From Oscillatoriophycideae cyanobacterium NC_groundwater_1537_Pr4_S-0.65um_50_18 (GTDB lineage: Bacteria > Cyanobacteriota > Cyanobacteriia > Elainellales > Elainellaceae), in NCBI GenBank assembly GCA_016208305.1, contig JACQYI010000006.1, positions 186,001-250,000 of the forward strand: 64,000 nt of DNA, in the 5' to 3' direction. Below, one piece after another: positions 31,063 to 39,795 of the stretch; position 1 is the stretch's first letter, and each line of letters begins with the position of its first letter. The notes below the pieces were generated by a model, which ran no database searches, was not told the origin of the DNA, and was given only the letters and a program-made list of their open reading frames with translations. The translations under genes and the position numbers were made by a program.

Positions 31063-31151
31063 CTCGCGTCTCTTGTCTGTCAGTACGGTTCTCGCGCCTT
31101 AGAAATCGGCACGTAGGGTAAAGCCAAAGGCTGTGCCTGACTAGCTATACC

Positions 31152-31574
31152 TTAATGGACAATATCTGATGCCTTATCTTTGATACTGCGGATGCTTTCC
31201 TCAGCTCCAACTGAATACTCTTGGCCAAACTGCTTAAAGGCCTCTCCAGAATCTCGGATGATGTTTCCAACACGCTCATCTAGCGGTACACCGTCTCTAG
31301 CTTCTTGTTCAAATTCTCCGGTTGTTTTGGGTCTTTCGGAGTTGCGATCGGTTTCCTCAATCCGGTCACGCATCCGCTTCCCTAGTGAGTCATTTGAATA
31401 GTTGGAATTGGCACTATCCAGAGACAATTTAGGTGTAACTGTAGGTGATGCAGTAGCTAAGTTGGGATAGCTCATCCAAGCCATTGCTACCAGTGAAACT
31501 GCTAACATTGCGGTAAAAACCCGCTTGCTCAGCGTGTGGGTGCGATCAATCGCGCCAAGAATAAAACTTTTCAT
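31152..31574 (-). CDS. Small exported or membrane-anchored protein of unknown function
   Basis: 140 residues, ATG start. The N-terminal hydrophobic segment (VFTAMLAVSLVAMAWM) followed by LATASPT looks like a signal peptide. The mature part is short, polar and highly charged (KRMRDRIEETDRNSERPKTTGEF, GVPLDERVGNIIRDSGEAF) and probably helical. I do not recognise the family. It lies 234 bases downstream of the DUF1232 gene on the same strand. The helical, charged character recalls stress-induced small cyanobacterial proteins, but this is only a resemblance. Confidence 0.65.
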   Translation of the reverse strand: MKSFILGAIDRTHTLSKRVFTAMLAVSLVAMAWMSYPNLATASPTVTPKLSLDSANSNYSNDSLGKRMRDRIEETDRNSERPKTTGEFEQEARDGVPLDERVGNIIRDSGEAFKQFGQEYSVGAEESIRSIKDKASDIVH

Positions 31575-31807
31575 GCCGTATGCCTCTGTGGGGTCTAAAT
31601 TCTTTCAGGATTTTGTCCTCTTCCCGTAACAGAATAACGAAGACCCCACCTCTAACCCTCTGGCAAAAGTTGTATCCTGAGGCTTTATGGCTGTATTCAC
31701 AGCGGTTGGGACAGGACATTTTTCAGGCGTGCTCAAATAGGTTCTAAGCCCGATGACTAGGGCTATAGAAACAGCTAACAGCCCTCTAAAAGACAATCAA
31801 TTAATGA

Positions 31808-32260
31808 CTAATCAATAGGAATAACTCGAATCGGATCATCCTCGCTGGGTGCCTTGGGATCACTAGACTGCGGTGAATTCTCCCCAAACCAATCGTTGAC
31901 TTTCTGCTTTGCTGCATTCTTGACTTCGGGTGTGATGCAAAGCGCAACCGCCCCCAAAGCAGTCACTAGCGTTGCCAGATCATCGGCATAACCTGTGACT
32001 GGAATAAAGTCTGGGATGGCATCTGTAGGCAAGACGAAGTAGGCCAAGGCCGAATAGATGACGGTCTTTGCCCACAGCGGTGTCTCAGGACGCTGAGCCG
32101 CATAAAAGAGAATCAACGCTTTTTCGATCACCTCTTTTCCCGCAGTGCTTGCAAAGCCTTTGAGCTTTTGCCAAAGGTCTTGATCTTGTGCTGAACCTTG
32201 AGCTTCTGAACTCCGCTCAGCACTCTGCTCAGCACCTTGTCCAGTAGATTTTTCCGCCAT
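31808..32260 (-). CDS. YkvA family protein (DUF1232)
   Basis: 150 residues, ATG start. The DUF1232 core is clear at about 48-105: ALILFYAAQRPETPLWAK, then YFVLPTDAIPDFIPVTGYADD with its conserved Pro/Asp-rich turn, then LATLVTALGAVAL. The family is small and probably membrane-associated; no activity is known. The N-terminus is a low-complexity acidic/Gln/Ser stretch and the C-terminus is acidic. It is divergent from the DUF3536 GH57 gene. Confidence 0.9.
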   Translation of the reverse strand: MAEKSTGQGAEQSAERSSEAQGSAQDQDLWQKLKGFASTAGKEVIEKALILFYAAQRPETPLWAKTVIYSALAYFVLPTDAIPDFIPVTGYADDLATLVTALGAVALCITPEVKNAAKQKVNDWFGENSPQSSDPKAPSEDDPIRVIPID

Positions 32261-32620
32261 GTCGCCCTCTTATAAAACTTGTCTAAGTTACTTGTCTAAG
32301 TTAAAAGTTGCCTTGACCCAATCTAGCGTGCAGTTCAGGCGATCGGGCATTGGATGAGGGCAGGATTTTGCTAAAGCTGTAGTGCGGATTTCATCCCAAA
32401 GGATGATGGGTTGAGTTTAAGAAATCATTAAAAAAATCTGTTCAATATTATTAGTTTCCTGAGGTGAAACCTGCCTTACGGTATAGGGTTCACGGTTTTT
32501 ATGACACGCTGTAAGATCTCAAGGCGGATTAATCGCTTGGGTTAAAGTGCGGGTAGAGTTTGTAGTTTTGACAAAAAACAATCCCTATTCGATCGCGCCT
32601 CTGACTTTGGACAAGAATGC
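32261..32620. other. Divergent intergenic region, ykvA-like / GH57
   Basis: 360 bases that should carry both promoters. A direct duplication of TAAGTTACTTGTC is near 32284. No strong hairpin or small gene is seen. Confidence 0.4.
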
Positions 32621-35377
32621 ATGGTTTCCTCACACAATTTAGGATCTTCAAACAATCTAGGATCTTCAAGCAATTTGGGATCTTCCGATCTAGGATCTTC
32701 GCCCGATTTAGAACTCTCGACTCTTCAACTTAAACAAAACCAGGACGCTACATCCAATCATGGCAATGGTAAGGGCAACAATCCCGATTCTTCACGCAGT
32801 ACAGCCGAATCCAGTACAGCCGAATCCAGTACAGCCGAATTCAGTACAGCCGATGCTCAGGGTGCGATCGCTTCCGTAGAGACATCTGGGGTGTATGTGA
32901 CGGTACATGGACACTTCTACCAGCCACCTCGCGAAAATCCCTATCTCAACGCAATTGAGCGACAGCCCAGCGCTGCCCCTTTTCATGACTGGAATGAGCG
33001 AATTCATCAAGAATGCTATCGCCCCAATGCCTTTGCGCGAGTCGTCAGCGAACAGGGCGTCTTACTGAGCATCGTCAATAATTTTGAATACCTGAGCTTC
33101 AACATTGGGGCGACGCTGATGAGCTGGCTAGAGCGCCATGACCTTGAGGTGTACCAGCGAATTTTAGAAGCCGATCGTAAAAGTGCTGAACGGCTGGGTG
33201 GGCATGGCAACGCGATCGCTCAAGTCTATAACCACATCATCATGCCCTTGGCAAACGATCGCGATAAGCTAACCCAAATCCGCTGGGGTAAAGCTGATTT
33301 TCGATCGCGGTTTGGGCGTGATCCCGAAGGCATGTGGCTGGCAGAAACAGCGGTTGACTACCCCACCTTGGCGGCTCTGGTAGCAGAAGGGATCAAATTT
33401 ATTGTTCTGGCTCCTTCCCAAGCGCAGCGCTGCCGACCGCTAACTCAGGCCGCAAATCCTGACGCAGAATGGTTAGAGGTTGCCGATAATCAAATCGACC
33501 CGACCCGACCCTATCGCTGTTATGTCAAAGGTCTAGAAGGCGAGCAGGCGATCGACATCTTTTTCTACGATGGGCCGATCTCGCGAGACATGGGCTTCAA
33601 TGATGTCCTCAACAGCTCTCATCAGCTAGCAGATAGAGTGGGGGCGGCTGTACGACCCGATCATTCCCTAGCGCAGCTAGTGTCTGTGGCGACCGATGGC
33701 GAAACCTTTGGGCACCACCGGAGCGGCACTGAAAAGGCTCTGGCCTATGCCTTTACTGAAGAATTTCCTCGGCGAGGCTGGACAGTCACCAACTTTGCCC
33801 ATTACCTCAGCCTTAATCCACCAACCTGGGAAGTGGAGCTAAAGCCTGTGACTGCGTGGAGCTGCGCTCATGGCGTCGATCGCTGGCAAGACGACTGCGG
33901 CTGTGGAGGCGGGGGCGACTGGCACCAAAAATGGCGAAAGCCGCTACGGGAAAGCCTAGACTGGCTGCGCGATCAGCTTGTCAAAGTCTACGAAGAAAAC
34001 GGCAAGAAGCTGTTCCGTGATCCCTGGAAAACGCGAGATGAATATATTCAGGTGATTCTCGATCGCACACCTAGCACTGTCACCCGCTTTTTATCGCAGC
34101 ACCAAACCCACAGACTCAGCATTGCCGAACGAGCCGATGCCCTGCGGCTGCTCGAAATGCAGCGCCATGCCCATCTGATGTATACGAGCTGCGGCTGGTT
34201 TTTTGATGAACTCTCTCGTCCCGAAGGCACCCAAATCTTGCGCTATGCCGCTAGGGCGATCGAATTGGCAGGCGATGTGTCGGGCATTCAGCTGGAAAAG
34301 GGCTTTATCAAAAGGCTGGCCTTGGCTCCTAGCAACGTGACGGAGTTCTTTCAAAATGGGGCAGAAATCTATCGCCAGCTTGTGCTGCCTTCTCAGATCA
34401 GCCTAGAGCAGGTGGCGGCTCACTATGCCATTTTGTCCCTCTTTGGCACACGCGATCAGCATGTCTACTGCTATGCCGTCCATACTTTGGACTATCAGAT
34501 GCAGCGGCTGGGCGCACTGACGCTGGCCGTAGGGCAAATTCAGCTCACCTCTGAGATGACGCGAGAAACGAGCCAGATGGCTTTTGCAGTGCTGCACCTG
34601 GGCGGCTGGGATTTCCACTGCTGTATTCAGTCTTTTAGCGGACGGCGTGCCTATAGCCAAGCCAAAGAAAGCCTATTCAACGCTTTGGGGCAAGCTAGCG
34701 CTGCCCAAACTATTCTGACGATGAGCCGGATTTTTGGCAGTCAGTCTTTTGGCCTGCAAGATCTGTTTGCCGAAGAGCGGCATCGGATGATGCACCTGCT
34801 CAGTCAGGAAACCCTGACCCGCCTTGATCAGCTCTACACCCAGGTCTACCGAGACAACTACGGGGTTTTAATGGCATTTCACCGAGATGGGCTAGAAGTG
34901 CCGCAGGAGTTGCAGGTAGCAGCAGAGATTGCCATCAGCCATCGCGCCATCGACTTCTTGCAGACGCTGGAACGGGAAACGAGCGACTTTCCGTTTAACG
35001 ATCCGCAGCTTTGCCAAAGCCACCTGGCCGAGCTAGAGGCGATCGCCCATGAAGCAGATCATCTGCATTGCCAGATTAAAATGCCGCAGATCAAGCAAAT
35101 TATGGAGCGGCTGATTTGGCGATCGCTCTGGTCGATTTTGCCTGCTTCTAGCCCACCCGACTCTGAACCAGAATGGCTAGAAGGGCTAGATTGGGTGAAG
35201 CGCTTGATTGAATTGGGCGATCGGCTGCATTTATCACTGTCGCTCGATCGTGCTCAGGAACTATACCTCAGCCATTTGCAGAGCCGCAGCACCTTGCCGT
35301 CTCAGGCACAGTTTCTAGCGCTAGGGGAGAAATTGGCGATCGATGTCAGCCCTTGGCGAACGGCACACGCTGAATAA
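32621..35377 (+). CDS. GH57 family glycoside hydrolase with DUF3536
   Basis: 918 residues. From residue 91 the GH57 catalytic domain begins (VYVTVHGHFYQPPREN). The nucleophile motif GMWLAETAVDY gives Glu242 and the acid motif VATDGETFGHHR gives Asp359. The C-terminal half is the DUF3536 helical region. The first 90 residues are low complexity and encoded by tandem DNA repeats (a GGATCTTC-containing block near 32640-32700 and four 15-base units at 32796-32855), so they are likely disordered. No closer in-frame ATG exists; a GTG near 32891 would begin at the domain. Substrate is probably an alpha-glucan; this GH57 subgroup is poorly characterised. Confidence 0.9.
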   Translation: MVSSHNLGSSNNLGSSSNLGSSDLGSSPDLELSTLQLKQNQDATSNHGNGKGNNPDSSRSTAESSTAESSTAEFSTADAQGAIASVETSGVYVTVHGHFYQPPRENPYLNAIERQPSAAPFHDWNERIHQECYRPNAFARVVSEQGVLLSIVNNFEYLSFNIGATLMSWLERHDLEVYQRILEADRKSAERLGGHGNAIAQVYNHIIMPLANDRDKLTQIRWGKADFRSRFGRDPEGMWLAETAVDYPTLAALVAEGIKFIVLAPSQAQRCRPLTQAANPDAEWLEVADNQIDPTRPYRCYVKGLEGEQAIDIFFYDGPISRDMGFNDVLNSSHQLADRVGAAVRPDHSLAQLVSVATDGETFGHHRSGTEKALAYAFTEEFPRRGWTVTNFAHYLSLNPPTWEVELKPVTAWSCAHGVDRWQDDCGCGGGGDWHQKWRKPLRESLDWLRDQLVKVYEENGKKLFRDPWKTRDEYIQVILDRTPSTVTRFLSQHQTHRLSIAERADALRLLEMQRHAHLMYTSCGWFFDELSRPEGTQILRYAARAIELAGDVSGIQLEKGFIKRLALAPSNVTEFFQNGAEIYRQLVLPSQISLEQVAAHYAILSLFGTRDQHVYCYAVHTLDYQMQRLGALTLAVGQIQLTSEMTRETSQMAFAVLHLGGWDFHCCIQSFSGRRAYSQAKESLFNALGQASAAQTILTMSRIFGSQSFGLQDLFAEERHRMMHLLSQETLTRLDQLYTQVYRDNYGVLMAFHRDGLEVPQELQVAAEIAISHRAIDFLQTLERETSDFPFNDPQLCQSHLAELEAIAHEADHLHCQIKMPQIKQIMERLIWRSLWSILPASSPPDSEPEWLEGLDWVKRLIELGDRLHLSLSLDRAQELYLSHLQSRSTLPSQAQFLALGEKLAIDVSPWRTAHAE
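32796..32855 (+). repeat. Four 15-base tandem repeats inside the GH57 gene
   Basis: Units of CAGTACAGCCGAAT plus one variable base repeat at 32796, 32811, 32826 and 32841, encoding STAES-like pentapeptides. The period keeps the reading frame. Confidence 0.8.
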
Positions 35378-35390
35378 ACCCCAAAGCTCT

Positions 35391-35531
35391 CTAAGGAACG
35401 AGAACGAAATAAAACCGATATACCTGTAGGGGTTTAGCATTCGGCAGATGTGCCCTTGGTCGTAGCAAAGAGGGTTGCCCAAATGCTAAACCCTTACGCT
35501 TGAGTTTCCGGTGTTATTTAATTCACGATCC
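35391..35531. repeat. Dispersed near-palindromic element, copy 1 (MITE-like)
   Basis: 141 bases nearly identical to 59082-59240. The ends form imperfect terminal inverted repeats (left AAATAAAACCG, right CGGTGTTATTT). Internal 12-base arms GGGTTTAGCATT (35430-35441) and AATGCTAAACCC (35482-35493) are perfect. There is no coding capacity. It lies 14 bases past the GH57 stop and may also serve as a terminator. Confidence 0.75.
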
Positions 35532-35592
35532 ATAGCCTTAGATATAAAAGGATTATTCATAAATCCAGAGTTCAGGAATCCAATACAGTAGA

Positions 35593-36339
35593 ATGCGCGT
35601 AGATTCAAGGACTCAAGAGGAAAAAACAGCCATCATGGGGGAAAACAGCAAGCTGCTTCAGACATTGGCTATTGATATTGGCGGCAGCGGTATCAAAGTC
35701 ATGGTTTTAGATGAGCAGGGCAACCCGCTGACCGATCGCGATCGCCTAGAAACACCGCAACCTGCCACCCCCAATGCAGTGCTTGCAGCCATCGTAGAGT
35801 TAGCAAAAGATAAGGAGTTCGATCGGGTATCGGTTGGGTATCCCGGTGTTGTGCGGCAAGGCATCACCGAAACAGCAGCTAACATTAGCCCCGAATGGAT
35901 TGGTTTTGACCTCGGAAGTGCCCTGACCCGACACTTGGGCAAACCTGTTCGCATCGTAAACGATGCCGATATGCAAGGACTAGGGGCGGTTTCGGGTCAT
36001 GGCGTCGAGATGGTGATTACGTTAGGCACAGGTTTTGGTTCAGCTCTGTTTCTGAACGGAAGGCTGGTTCCAAACCTGGAAATGGGGCATCATCCCTTCC
36101 GCAAAGGCGAAACCTACGAGCAGCAGCTTGGACGCGCGGCCTTAGATGCCGTCGGCAAAAAGCGCTGGAATGAGCGTTTGGGGAAGGCGATCGCCACGCT
36201 TGAACACCTGTTTAACTACGACATGCTCTATATTGGCGGGGGCAATACTAAAAAGATTGAGCTAACGCTGCCTGCCAATGTCAAAGTGGTTGCCAATGTC
36301 TTGGGGTTGTTGGGCGGCATTACGCTTTGGAAAGAGTGA
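35593..36339 (+). CDS. ppgK: ROK family polyphosphate glucokinase
   Basis: 248 residues. It phosphorylates glucose, with polyphosphate or ATP as donor, feeding glycolysis. It has the ROK phosphate loop LAIDIGGSGIKVMVLD, the sugar-binding region with RIVNDADMQGLGA (catalytic Asp), the second phosphate motif ITLGTGFGSALF and EMGHHPFRKG. The sequence resembles the strictly polyphosphate-dependent type (short, no zinc CxCGxxGC motif of ROK repressors), but donor preference cannot be proved. Start is ATG 35593, or ATG 35635 (MGENSKLL). It follows a GH57 glucan enzyme, so released glucose could be rephosphorylated by it. Confidence 0.9.
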   Translation: MRVDSRTQEEKTAIMGENSKLLQTLAIDIGGSGIKVMVLDEQGNPLTDRDRLETPQPATPNAVLAAIVELAKDKEFDRVSVGYPGVVRQGITETAANISPEWIGFDLGSALTRHLGKPVRIVNDADMQGLGAVSGHGVEMVITLGTGFGSALFLNGRLVPNLEMGHHPFRKGETYEQQLGRAALDAVGKKRWNERLGKAIATLEHLFNYDMLYIGGGNTKKIELTLPANVKVVANVLGLLGGITLWKE

Positions 36340-36677
36340 GTCGTCAAGATTGGGCGATCGCTGTAGAACCGACCCCAATCCGCAAGATCAGCTATCAGAA
36401 TCCAGACCCCAAACATGGAAATCCCCGATCGTGATGACCGGGGACTTGTTTGGTGTGAGGAGTGCGTAATTGAAACTACATTTAAGATATCGATCGCCCA
36501 TGACATTCAAAGTACAGGTCTGTGACGGTCTTGTGACAATTGCAGGATTGTCCCCTAAAAGGCAGAGTGGCGTAATTTAAACAGCCGAATTGCTTAACCA
36601 ATGGGGCGCGATCGCTGTGCCGATCGAATTCATGGGCGATTTTAGCTGAGGCATGGATTAATCGTTGATAGCTTAAC

Positions 36678-36729
36678 AGCAGTACGGACTCCGTGCTCCT
36701 CAAACCCTGGCTGCGGCTGGGGCTTTTTT
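36678..36729 (+). ncRNA. Candidate Yfr1-like small RNA
   Basis: A 5' hairpin AGTACGG-ACT-CCGTGCT (36681-36697) is followed by GCTCCTCAAAC (36695-36705) and a 3' stem CCCTGGC-TGCG-GCTGGGG (36705-36722) with a C and six Ts to 36729. Yfr1 of cyanobacteria has two stem-loops flanking an unpaired ACTCCTCACAC; here 9 of 11 bases agree. The Yfr1 box is normally invariant, so the two changes lower confidence. No gene ends close upstream to explain the terminator. The 5' end is estimated. Confidence 0.35.
36705..36729 (+). terminator. Intrinsic terminator with no gene immediately upstream
   Basis: Stem CCCTGGC / GCTGGGG with two G-U pairs and a TGCG loop, then C and six Ts. The nearest stop (ppgK) is 365 bases away, so it most likely ends a small RNA. 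Confidence 0.65.
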
Positions 36730-36787
36730 AACGCTGCGGTCAAAGACGGGGTCGAACTAGCAAAGGTGCGAGCCATCCAATGGGGTC

Positions 36788-36826
36788 AGCCAAAATCCCA
36801 TAAGCCAAAATCCCATAAGCCAAATA
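36788..36826 (+). repeat. 15-base tandem repeat upstream of the DUF1565 gene
   Basis: AGCCAAAATCCCATA is present twice exactly (36788, 36803) and partially a third time (36818-36826). Confidence 0.85.
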
Positions 36827-36884
36827 GGTGAATCCGCAAGGCGAACTACGGTATGCTTCACCCGGAAGCAATAGGAACTTGGGC

Positions 36885-39413
36885 ATGGTTGAGGAGAAAG
36901 TTGGGGCGCAATTCTCGGCGGTACTGCATGTTAACCCTGTCAAAGGAGACGATCGCGCCACAGGTGAACCTACCGAACCCCTTAAAACGCTAACGGCAGC
37001 TTTGCAGCAGTCGGCTTCAGGTACTGAAATTCACCTGAGTCCCGGTCTGTATACGATCGAGAGTGGTGAGGTATTTCCCCTGACGATCGCGGCAGGTGTG
37101 ACAGTGGTGGGGCAACCTGCCAATCGCGGTAGAGGTATTGCCATCGTTGGCAGCGGCGAGTTTAATAGCCCGTCATTTGCGCTTCAGGCCGTGACGCTGC
37201 TGATGGCAGATGGGGCGCAGTTGCGAGGTGTAACCCTAACAAATCCGATCGCTAAAGGAACGGGCATTTGGATCGAATCGACTGAGCCAACGATTGTGAG
37301 CTGTACCCTCCGCCAATGTGGACGGGAAGGCATTTTTGTCACAGGCACCGCCCAGCCCGCGATCGCCAACTGTCTCTTTCAAGGAAATACGGCAGGTCTT
37401 GCCTTTGTGCGTCATGCCAAGGGTGAAGTGCGGCGCTGCGTGGTTTTAGACAATGGCATTGGCCTAGTGGTAAGCGATGCTGCGGCTCCACTGATCGTAG
37501 AGAACCAGTTTGCCGAAAATCTCTCAGGGCTGCGGCTGTCGGGCACAGCTTCTCCAGTTTTTCGCCACAATACAATCGAGCTAAATGTGCAGGAAGGGCT
37601 GGCGGTGTTTGGGGCGGCTCAGCCCGATCTGGGCAACCCTCAAGATGCCGCAGAGAACCGTTTAACGAACAATGGAACCTGTGACCTGTGCAATCAGACG
37701 GCGATCGCCCTGATCTCAGTTGGCAATTTGCTCAATCCGGCGCGGGTGAGTGGCTCCGTTGAGTTTCCGCCTCTGCAAAAGTTTGCGCCTTTTGGTGAGC
37801 GATCGCCTGCTCTTTTTGCCAAAGCCCACCCTCATTGGGCAGAGCCTTTTGTGCAGGCGTTAGCCAGCCAGAACAAGATGGCTGACTTCAGTAAAAACGG
37901 CTCTTTTCAGCCTTCGGCACCGCTGTCAGCAGCAGATTACCGAAGAATGCTTGGCGATATGCTCGACTTGCAGCTCCCTCCAGAGGCGCTATTGCAGTCT
38001 GAAGTCCCGCTGACGCGGCTACAGGCGATCGTCACGCTGGCGCAGCTCTTAGATTTACCTCCAGGCTATCCCGGTCTTCTCTCGGTCTATCGCGATCGCG
38101 CCCAAATTCCTAGCCAAACTGTGACCGCAGTGGCCGCCGCCACCCAAAATCGTTTGGTGGTTTTGTTTCCGCAGCGCGATCGGCTTAATCCGCTAGCGCC
38201 AATAACCCAAGCTGAAGCAGTTGCCATGATCTGCCAGGTCTGGGTGATGCAGGGCAAGATGCGGGCGATCGCCTCACCTCAAATTGTCTATCCTTTGCCG
38301 GATGGGGTGGCCTTTGCCGATACCCAGAGCCATTGGGCCAAATCATGGATTCAGGGTGCCGTTAGTCAAGGCTGGCTGGGGGGCGATCGCGAAGGCAGGT
38401 TCAATCCTGATGTGCCGATGCCTGTGGCGGAGTATGCCAAAGCTTTAAGCCAATGCTTTGGGGGTTCTTTGCCAATGGCAGATCAGCCTACGTCACGCCT
38501 TCAGGTGTGGCAGTCACTTTTGGCAGTGTTGCCGCCGCAGGTTGCGCAGGTCGCCCAGCTTGACCTGCTCGATCGCTACTCAGATGCCCAAGATCTGTCG
38601 CCCTCCGAGCAAGAGATAATCGCTCTGGCGACTCAATTGCAGTGGGTGATTAACTATCCTCAGCTACGCCAGCTCAACCCGCATCAGGCTGCTACAAGGG
38701 CTGAAATTGCGGCGATCGGCTATCAGGCTTTGATCCAGTTGCGGTCTTGTGCAGCGATCGCCTCTCCCTATCTCATTGATCCGAATCAACCCAACCAGCC
38801 CCAGCCCAGAGGCTCTGGTGCTCCTGGTGGCGCTCCAGTTCGCATTGTTTTGCAAGTGAATGTTCCCCCTGCCAACCTTCCCAACAGCTTGTTAATGCCG
38901 CAGTTGCCGACTCAACCATCGGCTCCGCTGTCAGCCACCGAAATTGTTTTGGCGATCGCGCAAGAGACGCTCAGCTTGCTTCAGTTTCAAGGGATGGAAG
39001 CTCTGCTGAGGCGATCGACCGATGAGCCAGCCTTGCCCGACTTGACCCAGATTTGGATCAGTCTTCAAATGGCGGTTCCCGATCGCCCACCAGAGATGGA
39101 TAACCTGGATGACATTAGCGGCATTGCCGTGTCTCATCCTGCCGACTCGCGGGAAAGTGCCCATCTGGCTCAGCTACTCCACAAAACCATCCTGCGCCAC
39201 ATTGATACCCGTAGCCACGGGGTACAGCCTGAAGCAAATTGGGCAAAATCTATGCCGCTTACTTTGCCCATGAGCTGTATTACGGTTGGTTTTGCCACAG
39301 GTCGGGAAGACGCTATTAACTTGAGCGATGCTGAATACCGCCGCTGTATGGCAAGGGCGATCGCTGAAGGCATTTTGCGCTATGTCCAATTTACTGCTGC
39401 TGAGGGTAGCTAG
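36885..39413 (+). CDS. DUF1565/beta-helix, SLH and amidase-like surface protein
   Basis: 842 residues from the ATG at 36885, which has AGGAA ten bases upstream; the GTG at 36828 is less likely. Residues about 10-290 are a DUF1565 right-handed beta-helix (LHVNPVKGDDRATGEPTEPLKTL, GVTVVGQPANRG). SLH-like units follow, such as FADTQSHWAKSWIQGAVSQGWLGGD. The last 100 residues (ESAHLAQLLHKTILRH through YRRCMARAIAEGIL) match the C-terminal half of N-acetylmuramoyl-L-alanine amidases, but the zinc-ligand N-terminal half is absent and the usual Glu before GF reads ITVGF. It probably binds peptidoglycan or wall polymers without cleaving. No clear signal peptide is seen, which is odd for an SLH protein. 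Confidence 0.85.
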   Translation: MVEEKVGAQFSAVLHVNPVKGDDRATGEPTEPLKTLTAALQQSASGTEIHLSPGLYTIESGEVFPLTIAAGVTVVGQPANRGRGIAIVGSGEFNSPSFALQAVTLLMADGAQLRGVTLTNPIAKGTGIWIESTEPTIVSCTLRQCGREGIFVTGTAQPAIANCLFQGNTAGLAFVRHAKGEVRRCVVLDNGIGLVVSDAAAPLIVENQFAENLSGLRLSGTASPVFRHNTIELNVQEGLAVFGAAQPDLGNPQDAAENRLTNNGTCDLCNQTAIALISVGNLLNPARVSGSVEFPPLQKFAPFGERSPALFAKAHPHWAEPFVQALASQNKMADFSKNGSFQPSAPLSAADYRRMLGDMLDLQLPPEALLQSEVPLTRLQAIVTLAQLLDLPPGYPGLLSVYRDRAQIPSQTVTAVAAATQNRLVVLFPQRDRLNPLAPITQAEAVAMICQVWVMQGKMRAIASPQIVYPLPDGVAFADTQSHWAKSWIQGAVSQGWLGGDREGRFNPDVPMPVAEYAKALSQCFGGSLPMADQPTSRLQVWQSLLAVLPPQVAQVAQLDLLDRYSDAQDLSPSEQEIIALATQLQWVINYPQLRQLNPHQAATRAEIAAIGYQALIQLRSCAAIASPYLIDPNQPNQPQPRGSGAPGGAPVRIVLQVNVPPANLPNSLLMPQLPTQPSAPLSATEIVLAIAQETLSLLQFQGMEALLRRSTDEPALPDLTQIWISLQMAVPDRPPEMDNLDDISGIAVSHPADSRESAHLAQLLHKTILRHIDTRSHGVQPEANWAKSMPLTLPMSCITVGFATGREDAINLSDAEYRRCMARAIAEGILRYVQFTAAEGS

Positions 39414-39471
39414 ATTGTCCGCTTTCTTACAAGTGCTTAACCTAAGATTGACAGACGATTAGATTCAACTC

Positions 39472-39795
39472 ATGATTCAACTGTCAACGTTATTGAGCTA
39501 TCAGCTGGTGCATGAGTTAGTTCGAGCCATACACCCTTTTCTTGTCCCTATCTGCTTTATTTTTGCTTGGGCGATCGTCTTGCTGACGGTGTGGAGCATC
39601 GTTAGCTCAGTTTGGGTAGGGATTGCCAGCGCCAGACAAATGCATCAGATTCCCTGCGCTAACTGTCAGTTTTTCACCCAAAACTACGCTCTCAAATGCC
39701 CTGTGCATCCTTCTAAGGCACTCTCAGACGAGGCGATTAACTGCCCTGACTTTGAGCCACAAGCCTACGCACATTCTTCCAACAGCGATCTCTAA
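39472..39795 (+). CDS. Small membrane protein with Cys-rich tail
   Basis: 107 residues, ATG start. One or two hydrophobic spans (about 20-50; FLVPICFIFAWAIVLLTVWSIVSSVWVGI) are followed by a cytoplasmic-type tail with four cysteines: PCANCQFFTQN, ALKCPVHPS and INCPDFEP. The spacing could bind zinc or a cluster. Similar small proteins are conserved among cyanobacteria as I recall, with no known function. The stop codon falls inside the first bases of the element at 39792. Confidence 0.75.
   Translation: MIQLSTLLSYQLVHELVRAIHPFLVPICFIFAWAIVLLTVWSIVSSVWVGIASARQMHQIPCANCQFFTQNYALKCPVHPSKALSDEAINCPDFEPQAYAHSSNSDL

Larger units (their letters stand above)
36340..36884. other. Intergenic region with sRNA candidate and tandem repeat
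   Basis: About 545 bases. It holds a GACAAT/ATTGTC hairpin near 36534-36551, the Yfr1-like candidate ending at 36729, and the 15-base tandem repeat at 36788-36826. No credible protein gene. Confidence 0.5.

Noticed and set aside
31099-31140. Minus-strand text ending GTAFGFTLRADF-stop, like the C-terminus of an outer-membrane barrel protein
   Set aside because: Only 13 codons follow an in-frame stop, so it is too short to call a pseudogene; could be chance.
31605-31796. 63-codon minus-strand frame between the small exported protein and the DUF1232 gene
   Set aside because: Starts with TTG, has no ribosome site and no family resemblance; a short hydrophobic N-terminus alone is not enough.
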